Shown: positions 16,318 to 25,544 of the stretch, piece by piece
Layout: each line of letters opens with the position of its first letter
Position numbering within the stretch: the first letter of the stretch is position 1
DNA from: Thiobacillus sp.
Lineage (GTDB): Bacteria; Pseudomonadota; Gammaproteobacteria; Burkholderiales; Thiobacillaceae
Direction: 5' to 3'
DNA: 52,504 nt
Assembly: GCA_020057245.1 (NCBI GenBank)
Contig: JAGVGD010000043.1
Span: 1-52,504, forward strand
Position numbers and translations under genes: made by a program
The notes under the pieces: generated by a model
What the model was told of the DNA's origin: nothing
Database searches by the model: none
What the model saw: only the letters and a program-made list of their open reading frames with translations

Positions 16318-17727
16318 TTACTGGAACAGGGCCGAAAGCTCGGCGAGGCTTTCCTGGACATCCGCGCGTTCGCTGATGTCCTGCTGCAGGAAGGTTTCGA
16401 TCACGGGCTGCAATTTGATCGCTTCGTCCAGCATGGGGTCGGATCCTGCTGCATACGCGCCGACGTTGATCAGGTCGCGGCTGCGTTCGTAGCGTGAATA
16501 TAGCTTCTTCAAGCGGCGTGCAAGCTGTTGCTGCTCCGGCGAGGTGATGCTGTGCATGGCGCGGCTGATCGACTGCTCGATATTGATGGCCGGATAGTGA
16601 CCGCTCTCTGCCAGCGCGCGGTCCAGCACGATGTGGCCGTCGAGAATGGCGCGCGCAGCATCAGCGATCGGGTCCTGCTGGTCGTCGCCTTCTGTGAGTA
16701 CGGTATAAAAGGCGGTGATCGAACCGCCGCCCGGTTTGCCGTTGCCTGCGCGTTCGACCAGCGCCGGCAGCTTGGCGAATACCGAGGGCGGATAGCCCTT
16801 GGTGGCGGGCGGTTCGCCGATGGCAAGCGCGATTTCACGCTGCGCCATGGCATAACGGGTGAGCGAGTCCATGATCAGCAACACGTTTTTGCCTTGATCG
16901 CGAAAGTATTCGGCAATCGATGTGGCGTAGGCCGCGCCCTGCAGGCGCACCAGCGGCGGGGTGTCGGCCGGCGCGGCGACGACGACGGCGCGTGCCAGGC
17001 CGACTTCGCCGAGAATCTGTTCGATGAATTCCTTGACCTCGCGGCCGCGTTCGCCGATCAGGCCGACGACGATGACGTCCGCGCTGGTGTAGCGCGCCAT
17101 CATGCCCAGCAGCACGCTTTTGCCGACGCCCGAGCCGGCGAACAGGCCCATGCGCTGGCCACGGCCGACGGTGAGCATGCTGTTGATGGCGCGCACGCCG
17201 ACGTCGAGGATGTCGGTGATCGGTGCGCGCGCCAGCGGGTTGGCTGCGCGGTTGTTGAGTGGCATGGTGGTTTCGGACTGGATCGGGCCGAGGCCATCGA
17301 GCGGGCGGCCGCTGCTGTCGAGCACCCGCCCCAGCAGCCCTTCGCCGACAGGCAGGTGGCGGGTGCGGTCGCTCGGCCGCCGCCGCGGGTGCTTGACCTG
17401 GCCCAGGCTGGGTAGGGTGGGGATGACCTCCACCGGGAATACGCGCGCGCCGAGCATGATGCCTTCGACATCGCTTTGCGGCATCAGGAACAGATGATCG
17501 CCGGAGAAACCGACAACCTCGGCTTCAAGTTGCGCGCCATTGGCCAGCGCAACGGTGCAGGCGCTGCCCACCGGCAGCTTGAGCCCGACTGCTTCCATCA
17601 CCAGACCCGCCACGCGCGTCACCCGGCCGGACACCAGCATCGGGTCGGCGATCGCCAGCAGTTCGCTGCAGTCATGCAGAAAGCTGATCCAGCGGTCGCT
17701 GTGGGGGTGGGCCTGGGCGGTCATCAT
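16318..17727 (-). CDS. fliI: flagellum-specific ATPase FliI
   Basis: Hexameric ATPase at the cytoplasmic side of the export gate. The 469 residues contain the Walker A motif GSGVGKS (about 178-184), the Walker B region [22 protein letters not shown] typical of type III secretion ATPases, and [18 protein letters not shown]. The ATG overlaps the fliH stop in ATGA, and a second in-frame ATG follows directly. FliH and FliJ, its partners, are encoded on either side. Confidence 0.97.
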   Translation of the reverse strand: MMTAQAHPHSDRWISFLHDCSELLAIADPMLVSGRVTRVAGLVMEAVGLKLPVGSACTVALANGAQLEAEVVGFSGDHLFLMPQSDVEGIMLGARVFPVEVIPTLPSLGQVKHPRRRPSDRTRHLPVGEGLLGRVLDSSGRPLDGLGPIQSETTMPLNNRAANPLARAPITDILDVGVRAINSMLTVGRGQRMGLFAGSGVGKSVLLGMMARYTSADVIVVGLIGERGREVKEFIEQILGEVGLARAVVVAAPADTPPLVRLQGAAYATSIAEYFRDQGKNVLLIMDSLTRYAMAQREIALAIGEPPATKGYPPSVFAKLPALVERAGNGKPGGGSITAFYTVLTEGDDQQDPIADAARAILDGHIVLDRALAESGHYPAINIEQSISRAMHSITSPEQQQLARRLKKLYSRYERSRDLINVGAYAAGSDPMLDEAIKLQPVIETFLQQDISERADVQESLAELSALFQ

Positions 17728-18377
17728 TCAGCCAGCCATTTGGAATCTTTGCCCAGGGCGGCCGTGAGGCGCTGCCAGCGGGTGGGCAGGGAGGAGTCGA
17801 TTTGCGTATCCGGCGTTTCGGCGCGGCAGCTGCCGGGATCCAGATCGGGGTCGTCCGTCAGCTGCCAGCCCATTTTGGTCAGTTCATTGCCCATCCGGCT
17901 TTGCACCAGTTCCATATCGGCAGGATTCAGATACAGCAGCGCGGGCTGCTGCAGCGAAGGCAGGTAACGGACTGCTTCCTTGATGATGGGCAGGATCAGT
18001 TCGGGCTTGACGGTGAGTGCCGATTTCACCACGGCGCGGGACAGGTCGATCGCCAGATCCAGGATCTGCTGCGAAATGGTTTCGTCGGCGCGGTCGAGCT
18101 CGGCGGTGAAACTTTCGGCCAGGGCGGACAGTCGTGCAGTTTCGACGGCGGCCAGTGCGCGGCCCTCGACCAGCCCGGCGGCATGACCTTCGCTGCGGCC
18201 GAGGGCATAACCTTCCTGCCGCGCCTGTTCCTGGATTGCCGTGATGTCGTCGATGGTGGGCAGCTTGACGGCGTCGGCCCCGGAGTGCTTCCGCGCGTGC
18301 GGGGTCGAGTCGAAACTGGCCAACTCCCAGGGTTGGCAGGCTGGCTGGTCTTCCTTGCGAATCACGCAACTAGACAT
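17724..18377 (-). CDS. fliH: flagellar assembly protein FliH
   Basis: Regulator of FliI that anchors the ATPase to FliN. The 217 residues show the family layout: a variable N-terminus, a glycine-spaced helix ([18 protein letters not shown], GxxxG-like) and a C-terminal domain with [14 protein letters not shown] and [11 protein letters not shown]. It overlaps fliG by 8 bp and fliI by 4 bp. Confidence 0.94.
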   Translation of the reverse strand: MSSCVIRKEDQPACQPWELASFDSTPHARKHSGADAVKLPTIDDITAIQEQARQEGYALGRSEGHAAGLVEGRALAAVETARLSALAESFTAELDRADETISQQILDLAIDLSRAVVKSALTVKPELILPIIKEAVRYLPSLQQPALLYLNPADMELVQSRMGNELTKMGWQLTDDPDLDPGSCRAETPDTQIDSSLPTRWQRLTAALGKDSKWLAE

Positions 18378-19371
18378 ACGCTTCTTCTCCCTTGCCGCCG
18401 AGGTTGATCTGGCCTTCGTCGGCCAGACGGCGGACGATTACCAGGATTTCCTTCTGCTGGGCTTCCACTTCGGACAGACGCACCGGGCCTTTGGATTCGA
18501 GGTCTTCGCGCATCATTTCGGCTGCGCGCTGCGACATGTTCTTGAAGATTTTCTCGCGCATTTCTTCCGATGCGCCCTTTAGCGCGATGATCAGCGAATC
18601 GGACTGCACTTCGCGCAGCAGCAGCTGGATGCCGCGGTCGTCGATTTCCAGCACGTTCTCGAACACGAACATCTCGTCCATGATCTTCTGCGCCATCTCG
18701 GGGTCGTAGCTCTTCAGATGCTCCATGGCGGAGGCTTCGTTGTCGCCGCCCATGAAGTTGAGGATGTCGGCAGCGGCGCGGGTGCCGCCCATCGGCTGTT
18801 TCTTCATCACCTCGTTGCCCGACAGCAGCTTGGTCAGCACGTCGTTCAGTTCGCGCAGGGCGGTGGGCTGCACGCCGGAGAGGGTGGCGATGCGCAGCAG
18901 GGCATCGTTGCGCAGGCGCTCGGTGAAGTGTCCCAGCACCTCGCAGGCCTGATCGCGCTCGAGATGCACCAGAATGGTTGCAATGGTTTGCGGATGCTCG
19001 TTGTGGATGAGGTCGGCCACCGATTCGGCGTCCATCCATTTCAGGCTTTCGATGCCGCTGGAATCACCGCCGCCGCCTACAATCCGGCTTAACAAAGAGG
19101 ACGCCTTGTCTTCGCCCAGCGCCTTGTTCAACACACTGCGGATATAGTCGTCAGAATCCAGTCCCAGCGAAGAATTGTTGTCGGCAAAGGTGTTGAAATC
19201 ATTCAGCACAAGCACGACTTCCTCGTGCGAGATGGCTTTCATGGTGGTCATGGCTTCACTGAGCTTTTGCACCTCGCGCGGGCTCAGGTATTTCATGACT
19301 TCGGATGCGCCTTCCTCGCCCAGTGCGAGCATCAGAATGGCGCCTTTGGTGACGCCGTGGTGTTCACTCAT
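18370..19371 (-). CDS. fliG: flagellar motor switch protein FliG
   Basis: C-ring protein that contacts the stator and turns ion flow into torque. The 333 residues have the N-terminal FliF-binding domain (KGAILMLALGEEGASEVMKYLSP begins it), the middle domain with HPQTIATILVHLE, and the C-terminal torque domain with FVFENVLEIDDRGIQ and the charged helix LIIALKGASEEMREKIFKNMSQRA. All are typical. It overlaps fliF by 8 bp and fliH by 8 bp. Confidence 0.97.
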   Translation of the reverse strand: MSEHHGVTKGAILMLALGEEGASEVMKYLSPREVQKLSEAMTTMKAISHEEVVLVLNDFNTFADNNSSLGLDSDDYIRSVLNKALGEDKASSLLSRIVGGGGDSSGIESLKWMDAESVADLIHNEHPQTIATILVHLERDQACEVLGHFTERLRNDALLRIATLSGVQPTALRELNDVLTKLLSGNEVMKKQPMGGTRAAADILNFMGGDNEASAMEHLKSYDPEMAQKIMDEMFVFENVLEIDDRGIQLLLREVQSDSLIIALKGASEEMREKIFKNMSQRAAEMMREDLESKGPVRLSEVEAQQKEILVIVRRLADEGQINLGGKGEEAYV

Positions 19372-21007
19372 TGTTGCCTACCCAGGTTTTGACGATGTTG
19401 GCGACGACGCGTGGATCTTCGTTGGCCAGCTTTTGTGCCCGTGCCAGGCTGTCCTGATAACCGCGACTGCCCGGCGCGCCTTCGGCCATGGCGGCCTCCA
19501 TCTGCGGCGTGCCATGGCCCGGGTGGACCGCTGCAGGCGCGGGCGGCGTGTATTCGGTGATTTTCTTCAGCATCGGCTTGAGCACGCGCAGATACAGCAG
19601 CAGCAGCGCGATGCCCATCAGGATGTATTTGCCGGTGTCTTTGGCGGTCTGGATGGTGCCGGGTTCTTTCCACAGGGGCGTTTCGGGAATTTCTTCCTGT
19701 TCCGGGCTGGCGAACGCGCTGTTGACGACGTTGAGCGTGTCGCCGCGAGCCTGGTTGAAGCCCATGGCTTCCTTCACCAGATTGGTGATCTGGGTGGTCT
19801 CGTCGGCGGTGAGCGGCGTCATTTTCACCTTGCCGTCCTTGTCGGTGGTTTTCTTGTAGTTGACAACGACCGCGACGGACAGGCGCTTGAGACCGCCCAC
19901 ACCCTGCTGCACGTACTGGATGGTCTTGTCGACTTCGTAATTGGTGGTGGCATCTTTTTGCGTGCTGGTGGGCACGGCGGCAACAGGCGCGGGCACAGCC
20001 TTTGCGTTTTTGGCCGGCGCGACGATGGGCGCCGTGGCGGGTGCGGAGGGCTGGTTGGTCAGTGCGCCCGGCACGCCGCCCGGCGCGCCCGACGCATTCA
20101 GGGATTCGCTGGTCTGCTGGCTGCGAATGGCCATGGCATCCGGCGTCTGGTTCGGTTTGAACGACTCGACCGCCTGTTCGCTACGCGAAAAGTCGACGTC
20201 GGCTGTGGCCTCGGCGCGCACATTCTCGGCGCCGACGATCGGGCTGACGATCGAGACGACCCGCTTGACCACGTCCTGCTGCAGTTCCTGCACATATTTG
20301 ATCTGGCTGGGGTCCATGCCGGTGGTGCTGGCGGACTTGCTGGTGTCGGACAGCAAATTGCCGTTCTGGTCGACGATAGTCACATTCTTGATCGGCAGTT
20401 CGGGCACGCTGCTGGCAACCAGATGGACGATGGCGCTGACCTGTTGCGGATCGAGTGCGCGTCCGGGGTAAAGGTTGAGCAGCACCGATGCGGTGGGCAT
20501 TTTCTGCTCGGATACGAATACCGAGTCCTTGGGGATGGCCAGGTGCACGCGGGCGGCCTGTACGGCAGAGACCGATTCGATCGAGCGTGCCAACTCGCCT
20601 TCCATGGCGCGCTGGAAATTGACGTGCTCGACAAACTGGGAGGAACCGAGCTTCTGGTTTTCCAGCAGCTCGAAACCGACATTGCCGCCTTTGGGCAGTC
20701 CCTGGGCGGCCAGCTTCAGGCGGGCATCGTGAACGCGGTCGGCCGGCACCAGCACGGCGCCGCCGCCTTCTGAATATTTGTAGGGGACATTCATTTTCTC
20801 CAGCTCGGCGACGATGGCGCCGCCATCGCGGTCGCTGAAGTTCGAGAACAGCACCCGATAGTCGGGTTGCTGTCCCCACATCCAGACGGCGACCATGGCC
20901 GCTACGACTGCGGCCACGCCTATCGCCAGCATGATCTTTTGCCCGCTGGGTGCGCGGGCAATGTCCATGAGGTTGACCGGAGCTGCGATTACGCCTGCTT
21001 CTGCCAT
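19364..21007 (-). CDS. fliF: flagellar MS-ring protein FliF
   Basis: Forms the MS ring, the membrane base on which the flagellum assembles. The 547 residues have one membrane helix near each end (about 25-46 and 440-460) around a large periplasmic region containing YscJ/FliF ring-building domains (DYRVLFSNFSDRDGGAIVAELE, FVEHVNFQRAMEGELARSIES). The cytoplasmic C-terminus would bind FliG. GGGAG precedes the ATG. It is the first gene of the minus-strand fliF-fliR block and is divergent from fliE. Confidence 0.97.
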   Translation of the reverse strand: MAEAGVIAAPVNLMDIARAPSGQKIMLAIGVAAVVAAMVAVWMWGQQPDYRVLFSNFSDRDGGAIVAELEKMNVPYKYSEGGGAVLVPADRVHDARLKLAAQGLPKGGNVGFELLENQKLGSSQFVEHVNFQRAMEGELARSIESVSAVQAARVHLAIPKDSVFVSEQKMPTASVLLNLYPGRALDPQQVSAIVHLVASSVPELPIKNVTIVDQNGNLLSDTSKSASTTGMDPSQIKYVQELQQDVVKRVVSIVSPIVGAENVRAEATADVDFSRSEQAVESFKPNQTPDAMAIRSQQTSESLNASGAPGGVPGALTNQPSAPATAPIVAPAKNAKAVPAPVAAVPTSTQKDATTNYEVDKTIQYVQQGVGGLKRLSVAVVVNYKKTTDKDGKVKMTPLTADETTQITNLVKEAMGFNQARGDTLNVVNSAFASPEQEEIPETPLWKEPGTIQTAKDTGKYILMGIALLLLYLRVLKPMLKKITEYTPPAPAAVHPGHGTPQMEAAMAEGAPGSRGYQDSLARAQKLANEDPRVVANIVKTWVGNNE

Positions 21008-21107
21008 GACTGGGCTCCCACCATGTTGTGTTCAGATTTCGTTTGAAGCTTGTGTGTCGTGTTCACGCCGTGCTCTCTCAATGAGGATGTCGCTATGAGA
21101 TCGAATT

Positions 21108-21115
21108 ATCGGCAG
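21108..21115 (-). promoter_or_regulatory. possible sigma-28 -10 element (GCCGATAA) upstream of fliF
   Basis: On the minus strand this is an exact copy of the sigma-28 -10 consensus GCCGATAA, about 93 bp before the fliF ATG in the fliF-fliE divergent gap. The -35 position at N11 (GATTGAAA) matches TAAAGTTT poorly, so the element may be weak or coincidental. The rest of the 242-bp gap shows no convincing sigma-54 or sigma-70 promoter to me. Confidence 0.35.
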
Positions 21116-21249
21116 TCCGGGACATTTCAATCAGGGGAATAACACGCGCTTTTCAGCGCTTATCGGGCTTATGGATTGCGTCCCGGCTGATAAGGTGAGC
21201 ACGTGGAAAACCGTTTCGAGCGGTTGCTTTGACCAGGCAGGAGGGTGAA

Positions 21250-21594
21250 ATGAGTATAGGCATGATCGATACCGGCAGGATAGAGGCGATGGTGGCGCAG
21301 CTGAAAGCCACCGCTGCGCGCGCGACCCCGTCCATTGAAAAACCCCTGCAAACCCAGCAGCCGACGGGGGCGGTGGATTTCCAGTCGGCGCTGAAATCCT
21401 CGCTGGACCAGGTCAACCAGACCCAAATGAACGCGCAGAATCTGAGCGAGCGGTTTGCCCTGGGCGATCGATCGGTCAGCCTGTCCGACACCATGATCGC
21501 CATGCAGAAATCGTCCATCGCCCTGCAGCAAACCGTTCAGGTGCGCAACAAGCTGGTGTCCGCGTATCAGGAAATCATGAACATGGCGGTCTGA
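21250..21594 (+). CDS. fliE: flagellar hook-basal body protein FliE
   Basis: Periplasmic adaptor joining the MS ring to the rod. The 114 residues end with the conserved FliE block: VDFQSALKSSLDQVNQTQ, DRSVSLSDTMIAMQKSSIAL, QVRNKLVSAYQEIMNMAV. The ATG at 21250 has a strong GGAGGGTGAA just before it and is preferred to the start seven codons earlier. It is the only plus-strand gene among the flagellar blocks and is followed by a strong bidirectional terminator. Confidence 0.96.
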   Translation: MSIGMIDTGRIEAMVAQLKATAARATPSIEKPLQTQQPTGAVDFQSALKSSLDQVNQTQMNAQNLSERFALGDRSVSLSDTMIAMQKSSIALQQTVQVRNKLVSAYQEIMNMAV

Positions 21595-21607
21595 TTCCGC
21601 GCATGCC

Positions 21608-21641
21608 ATGCAAAACGGCAGCCGAGGCTGCCGTTTTGCAT
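21608..21641. terminator. bidirectional terminator between convergent fliE and cheV
   Basis: A perfect 34-base palindromic hairpin: 16-base arms (ATGCAAAACGGCAGCC and its complement) around a GA loop. The inner stem is G+C-rich and the outer part carries AAAA/TTTT, so each strand reads as a rho-independent terminator. It lies 13 bp after the fliE stop and 14 bp after the cheV stop. Confidence 0.88.
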
Positions 21642-21655
21642 GAAGCACTTGATGT

Positions 21656-22615
21656 TCAATCCTCATTCCGCAGCGCATGGCGCAGGGCTTTGGCCAGGTC
21701 TTCCGCGACGAATTTGGCGACATAGCCGTCTGCCCCCACTTTTTTCACATGCGCCTCGTTGGCCGCGCCCGTGAGGGAGGAGTGGATTACTACCGGGATC
21801 GAACTGAATCGGGGGTCCTGCTTGATGTTGCGGGTCAGCGTGAAGCCGTCCATTTCGGGCATTTCCAGGTCGGTCAGCACCAGCGCGATCTTGTCGCCGA
21901 TCGAGTGCCCGTCGGCTTGTGCCTTGCTGGAAATGGCCTGCAGCTGGTCCCAGGCTTCCTTGCCGGTTTTGCACATGATGTAGGGCAGACCCATGGCGGT
22001 CAGACCTTCCTCGATCATGGTGCGGGCAACCAGCGAATCGTCGGCCGCCAGAATCACCGAGCCGGGCTTGAGGTCGACCTTGGGGCCGATGCGCTCGGGA
22101 TCGATTTCCAGTCCGTTCGACGGCATCACCTGGCGCAGGATGGTTTCCACGTCGAGCACCTGGGCCAGTCGATCGCTCTTGTCGCCATCGAGGCGCGCGA
22201 TGCTGGTCACCATGCCGCCGGCTGCATTGCCCTCGGCCGACAGCACCTGTTTCCAGTCCAGCCGCACGATGTCGTCCACCGATTCGACGGCGAATGCCTG
22301 CGTGCTGCGGGCGTATTCGGTGATCAGCAGGATGTTGAGACCGGTGCTGGGGGTGCAGCCGGTTACGCCGGCGAGATCGATGACCGGCAGAATCTGGCCG
22401 CGTAAATCGACGACGCCCATCATGTGGGGTTGGGAGCCTGCGACGGCGGTGATGGTAGGCATCGGGATGATTTCCCGCACCTTGAACACATTGATGCCGA
22501 ACAGCTCGGTACGGTTGAGCTGGGGGTCGTTGCCCAGACGGAACAGCAGCAGTTCCAGCTTGTTGGAGCTGGTGAGATTGGTGCGTTCGTCGATTTCCTG
22601 CTGGATGGTTTGCAT
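21656..22615 (-). CDS. cheV: chemotaxis coupling protein CheV (CheW-receiver fusion)
   Basis: Couples receptors to CheA and may adjust adaptation when phosphorylated. The 319 residues comprise a CheW-like domain (LLLFRLG, FGINVFKVREIIPMP, MGVVDLRGQILPVIDL; about 20-170) and a receiver domain (about 185-315) with AADDSLVARTMIEEG, acceptor Asp in LVLTDLEMPEMDGF and Lys in GYVAKFVAEDLAKAL. It is the last gene of the flagellin operon, 42 bp after ycgR. No CheW or CheA is in the window; both must lie outside. Confidence 0.95.
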   Translation of the reverse strand: MQTIQQEIDERTNLTSSNKLELLLFRLGNDPQLNRTELFGINVFKVREIIPMPTITAVAGSQPHMMGVVDLRGQILPVIDLAGVTGCTPSTGLNILLITEYARSTQAFAVESVDDIVRLDWKQVLSAEGNAAGGMVTSIARLDGDKSDRLAQVLDVETILRQVMPSNGLEIDPERIGPKVDLKPGSVILAADDSLVARTMIEEGLTAMGLPYIMCKTGKEAWDQLQAISSKAQADGHSIGDKIALVLTDLEMPEMDGFTLTRNIKQDPRFSSIPVVIHSSLTGAANEAHVKKVGADGYVAKFVAEDLAKALRHALRNED

Positions 22616-22657
22616 GGTGTGACTCCTCGAATTCTTGATTGGGCGCGTGCAGGCAGC

Positions 22658-23428
22658 TTAAAGGCTATCCCGCCGGACGCGCTCGATATTCATGACGAAG
22701 CGTTGCAGGCGATTTGACATGGCATTGGGCAGATCGATGAACTTGCAGCCGAGCCGCGTCTGGAATGCGCCGTTCTGCAGGCGTATCTGGGCCGAGTTAC
22801 GGACTTCCAGCGTGGTGAGCACCGGCTCGGTATCGGGCAGCAGCAGCCGGCAGTCGGCGAGTATGCGGCCGGTTTCCGCGCCGAGGCGGCCGCCGCGTTC
22901 GGCGATGGCGACGCCGCCGCATCCGATGTCCACGATATGCGCGGTGATCGGCTCGCGGTCGGTTTCATTGCCTGAGGGCACGATGCATTTGACGGGATTG
23001 GCGACGGGCAGCATGACTCTGAAATGTTCCCGGCGCTGCAGGCGTACCAAGGTTTTCGGCAGCGCGATGCGCAGGGCGGGCAGCTTGTCGTATTCGACCA
23101 GACTCACTGCACCGGTCGAAAAGCTGATGGAGACGCCGTCGAGATGCGTGATGAATTCGGCCGTTTCGCCAGCCATCAGCTCGTGGTTGAGCGCGTCGCC
23201 GCGGGCGCTGTCGAGGATGACCGTGTTGTTCGAATCATTGACCGCAATCACCGAGGTGACAATGATTTCCCGTGTGTTCGGCATGTCGAGATTGACCAGC
23301 AGCCGGCGTTGCTGGATCGAACGCATGAGATGGAGAATTTCGGTGCGCGAATGAACCGTGCAGTTTGCAAGCAGGTCCGCGCTGACCGTGCCGTGAGCGA
23401 GCGATGAGGATGAAGACATTCTGGTCAA
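22658..23428 (-). CDS. ycgR: flagellar brake protein YcgR (YcgR-N and PilZ domains)
   Basis: Binds c-di-GMP and slows the motor by contacting FliG, FliM or MotA. The 256 residues have an N-terminal YcgR domain (ILHLMRSIQQRRLLVNLD, SAVSLVEY-like region, to ~130) and a PilZ domain starting RLQRREHFRVMLP, which supplies the RxxxR c-di-GMP motif. The second PilZ motif, usually (D/N)xSxxG, reads DIGCGGVAI, with Gly where Ser is common. It overlaps the FlhB-like gene by 4 bp. Binding is likely but not certain. Confidence 0.92.
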   Translation of the reverse strand: MTRMSSSSSLAHGTVSADLLANCTVHSRTEILHLMRSIQQRRLLVNLDMPNTREIIVTSVIAVNDSNNTVILDSARGDALNHELMAGETAEFITHLDGVSISFSTGAVSLVEYDKLPALRIALPKTLVRLQRREHFRVMLPVANPVKCIVPSGNETDREPITAHIVDIGCGGVAIAERGGRLGAETGRILADCRLLLPDTEPVLTTLEVRNSAQIRLQNGAFQTRLGCKFIDLPNAMSNRLQRFVMNIERVRRDSL

Positions 23429-23718
23429 GGTGGAGGGTTCGGCCGGTTCGGTTGATCGAGTTGTTCCAGATGGTAAAGCCAGGCCAGCAATTCAGCCACG
23501 GCGATATAGAGCTGTGGCGGAATGTGGCTGTCGAGGTCGATTTGCATCAGCAAGGCCAGCAATTCGCGGGACTCATGCACATAGACTCCGGAGGCCCGGG
23601 CTTTCTCGATGATGGTATCGGCCAGAATGCCGCGTCCTTTAGCGACGACGCGCGGTGCGCTGTCGCCGTCGCGGTAGGCGAGCGCTGCGGCGGCGCGCAG
23701 GGGATCAGGCGCTGCCAT
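23425..23718 (-). CDS. FlhB C-terminal-domain homologue (EscU/YscU/HrcU family)
   Basis: A soluble 97-residue protein matching only the cytoplasmic tail of the export switch FlhB: ALAYRDGDSAPRVVAKGRG, ADTIIEKARASGVYVHES, ELLALLMQIDLDSHIPPQLYIAVAELLAW. FlhB's autocleavage motif NPTH and its membrane domain are absent. Such stand-alone FlhB-like proteins (FhlP) occur in several bacteria and can partly replace the FlhB tail. It overlaps the FliK-like gene by 14 bp and ycgR by 4 bp. The pairing with a second FliK-like protein suggests a role in substrate switching. Confidence 0.9.
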   Translation of the reverse strand: MAAPDPLRAAAALAYRDGDSAPRVVAKGRGILADTIIEKARASGVYVHESRELLALLMQIDLDSHIPPQLYIAVAELLAWLYHLEQLDQPNRPNPPP

Positions 23719-24745
23719 CTTCTTGCACCGTGACGCTTTGCAGGGCGCAGCCCGCCGTGGCGAACTGTTCGATCAGGCGACTCTGGTTGTGCTGCAGCAG
23801 CGCGCCGACTTCTGCCTGTTCGGGCGCCAGCCGGATGCTGAATGCCTGCTGCGCATCGAGCTTGATCAGCACGTTCACGGTGCCGAGATTGGGCAGGGTC
23901 AGTTTAAGACGTGATTCCCAGCCCGTTTCAGACTCTTTGGCCGTGAGTGAGGCCGGGTTTTCGGAGTGGTCGGGTTCCTGGCGGACCTGCCATTCCAGAA
24001 CTTGCCCCGGCCACAGCTCGCCGCGCCAGACGAACTGGGGAGACTCCAGTACCTGCAGTTGCTGTGTCAGCAGGGTATTCAGCGGATTGGCGGCCCTTGC
24101 ATCGGCAAGTTCAGTCGGGCCTCGTGCCTCGGGGGCAACGCTCGCGGCCAAAGTCGATGCGAGGGCCGCGGCTGCATCTGCGCGAGCCAGGCTGGACGTC
24201 AGCCGGTTTTGCGGCTCTTGCATCAGGCCGTCCAACGTGTCCTGGCCCATTGCCCAGTTCGCCAGGTGTGACTCGTAAAACAGGCCGCTGCGAACCACGG
24301 CGGTGCGCAAGGCAAGTGCAAGCTCTGCCGGAGCGCGGGTGGGTTGTTCAAGCAGCGGGGCGAGCGGGGTCAGGGTGGGCAGTGTGCGTTCGGGTACGCG
24401 CTGCATGAATTCGCTCAGCATGCGTGCGGTCTGGCTGAGCTGGGGCGCGTCGGCGGATGCGGCTTCCGGGGTGTCGAGCACGAATACCGGCTGCGGCATG
24501 TGCCCGGCAAAATTCATTTTCAGCGTGTCGCCGGTTTCAACCGGGCGCGGCAGGCGCATCGCAACGGTTTGCCCTTCGATCGAAACCAGCGTCAGTCCCT
24601 TGGACTGGCCCTTGACCTGGCCGGTGACGGCCTGGCCGATGAGCAGGTGCTGGAATGCGGCGCGCGGTCCGGCCTGGTCGCGCTTGATGCTGTCCAGCAC
24701 TGGCTGGGCAGCCAGAATGCGGGACAAGGCCTCGGCCGGAATCAT
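23705..24745 (-). CDS. second FliK-like flagellar hook-length control domain protein
   Basis: A 346-residue protein whose C-terminal ~100 residues match the FliK C-terminal domain: ESRLKLTLPNLGTVNVLIKL, AFSIRLAPEQAEVGALLQHN, RLIEQFATAGCALQSVTVQED. The N-terminus differs from ordinary FliK. It contains a small beta-rich segment (GQAVTGQVKGQSKGLTLVSI, TVAMRLPRPVETGDTLKMNF) instead of only disordered sequence. The real fliK is at 14579-15820, so this is a paralogue, located in the filament operon between fliT and the FlhB-like gene. Its function is not established; a secreted ruler or switch partner is plausible. Confidence 0.85.
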   Translation of the reverse strand: MIPAEALSRILAAQPVLDSIKRDQAGPRAAFQHLLIGQAVTGQVKGQSKGLTLVSIEGQTVAMRLPRPVETGDTLKMNFAGHMPQPVFVLDTPEAASADAPQLSQTARMLSEFMQRVPERTLPTLTPLAPLLEQPTRAPAELALALRTAVVRSGLFYESHLANWAMGQDTLDGLMQEPQNRLTSSLARADAAAALASTLAASVAPEARGPTELADARAANPLNTLLTQQLQVLESPQFVWRGELWPGQVLEWQVRQEPDHSENPASLTAKESETGWESRLKLTLPNLGTVNVLIKLDAQQAFSIRLAPEQAEVGALLQHNQSRLIEQFATAGCALQSVTVQEDGSA

Positions 24746-24754
24746 GGGAAGGAC

Positions 24755-25084
24755 TTACAAGCGTTGCGAGCCGTATGCCTCGACACCGCGCTGGCCGGCG
24801 CGCGCCATGCTCAGGCGCTGCTGCAGATCGTGCAGGCGCGGCTCGGCAAGGGCGCGAATCTTGGCATCGTTTTGCAGGATGGCGCGGATGATGGCCACTT
24901 TGGCGCGTTGCTCTTTTTCGGTCAGCGCAACCGGAGCAGTGTGCATCAGGGTGCCAACATGGTTCTGGCAGTGATTTTCAAGGTCAGCCACGTGATCCCA
25001 CTCGCCCTGCTCGGCAGCGCTCAGCATGTTGCTGGTCAGGTCGGAGAGGGTGTTGTAGGTGGTGAGCATTTCGCTGCTGGTCAT
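24755..25084 (-). CDS. fliT: flagellar export chaperone FliT
   Basis: Chaperone for the filament cap protein FliD. The 109 residues are helical with the FliT pattern LTTYNTLSDLTSNMLSAAEQ, GEWDHVADLENHC and a C-terminal region rich in arginine. The open frame runs back to 25234, but the ATG at 25084 (MTSSEMLTTY) gives the usual length and does not intrude on fliS, which ends 16 bp upstream. FliT sequences vary; the place between fliS and the FliK-like gene strengthens the call. Confidence 0.88.
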   Translation of the reverse strand: MTSSEMLTTYNTLSDLTSNMLSAAEQGEWDHVADLENHCQNHVGTLMHTAPVALTEKEQRAKVAIIRAILQNDAKIRALAEPRLHDLQQRLSMARAGQRGVEAYGSQRL

Positions 25085-25100
25085 TTTTTCAGTCTCCGGG

Positions 25101-25532
25101 TCAAGCGGCAATGGGGTGAAGGGCGGCGTTCTGGTGGCGGCTCTGGGTGCCGATCTGCTTCCATGCGCCGTGCAGTTCGCGCAACAGGCCCAGGACTTCT
25201 TCCAGCGGCGCGATCTGGTTATTGATATGAGCAAGCATCAGCCGCTTGACCATGTAGTCGTAGAGCGCATCGAGCTGGCCGGCGATGTCGCCGCCCTGGC
25301 GCGCATCCAGGGACGCGCGCAAGCCGCTCACAATGATGCAGCTCGCTTTGGTGATGGCGTCGGCTTTCTTCTGCAGATCGCCGTCCTGAATGTGGCGGAT
25401 CGCCATGCGTACCGAGAGCTCGGCTCCTTCGTAAAGCAGAATGATGAGCTGGTGCGGATTGGCCGCGATCACGCCGGATTCGAGTCCGACCTTGGCGTAG
25501 GCACTGGCGGCAAGACTGGATGGTGAGTACAT
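25101..25532 (-). CDS. fliS: flagellin chaperone FliS
   Basis: Binds flagellin subunits and prevents their polymerisation in the cytoplasm. The 143 residues match FliS throughout: AASAYAKVGLESGVIAANPHQLI, LLYEGAELSVRMAI, SCIIVSGLRASLDARQGGDIA, LDALYDYMVKRLMLAHINN. It follows fliD by 12 bp. Confidence 0.96.
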   Translation of the reverse strand: MYSPSSLAASAYAKVGLESGVIAANPHQLIILLYEGAELSVRMAIRHIQDGDLQKKADAITKASCIIVSGLRASLDARQGGDIAGQLDALYDYMVKRLMLAHINNQIAPLEEVLGLLRELHGAWKQIGTQSRHQNAALHPIAA

Positions 25533-25544
25533 GGTGTCTACCCT

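Noticed and set aside
21137-21152. GG-N10-GC pair upstream of fliE as a sigma-54 promoter
   Set aside because: Only the GG and GC dinucleotides fit; the surrounding bases do not match TGGCAC-N5-TTGC. I found no better sigma-54 site in the fliF-fliE or fliL-fliK gaps.
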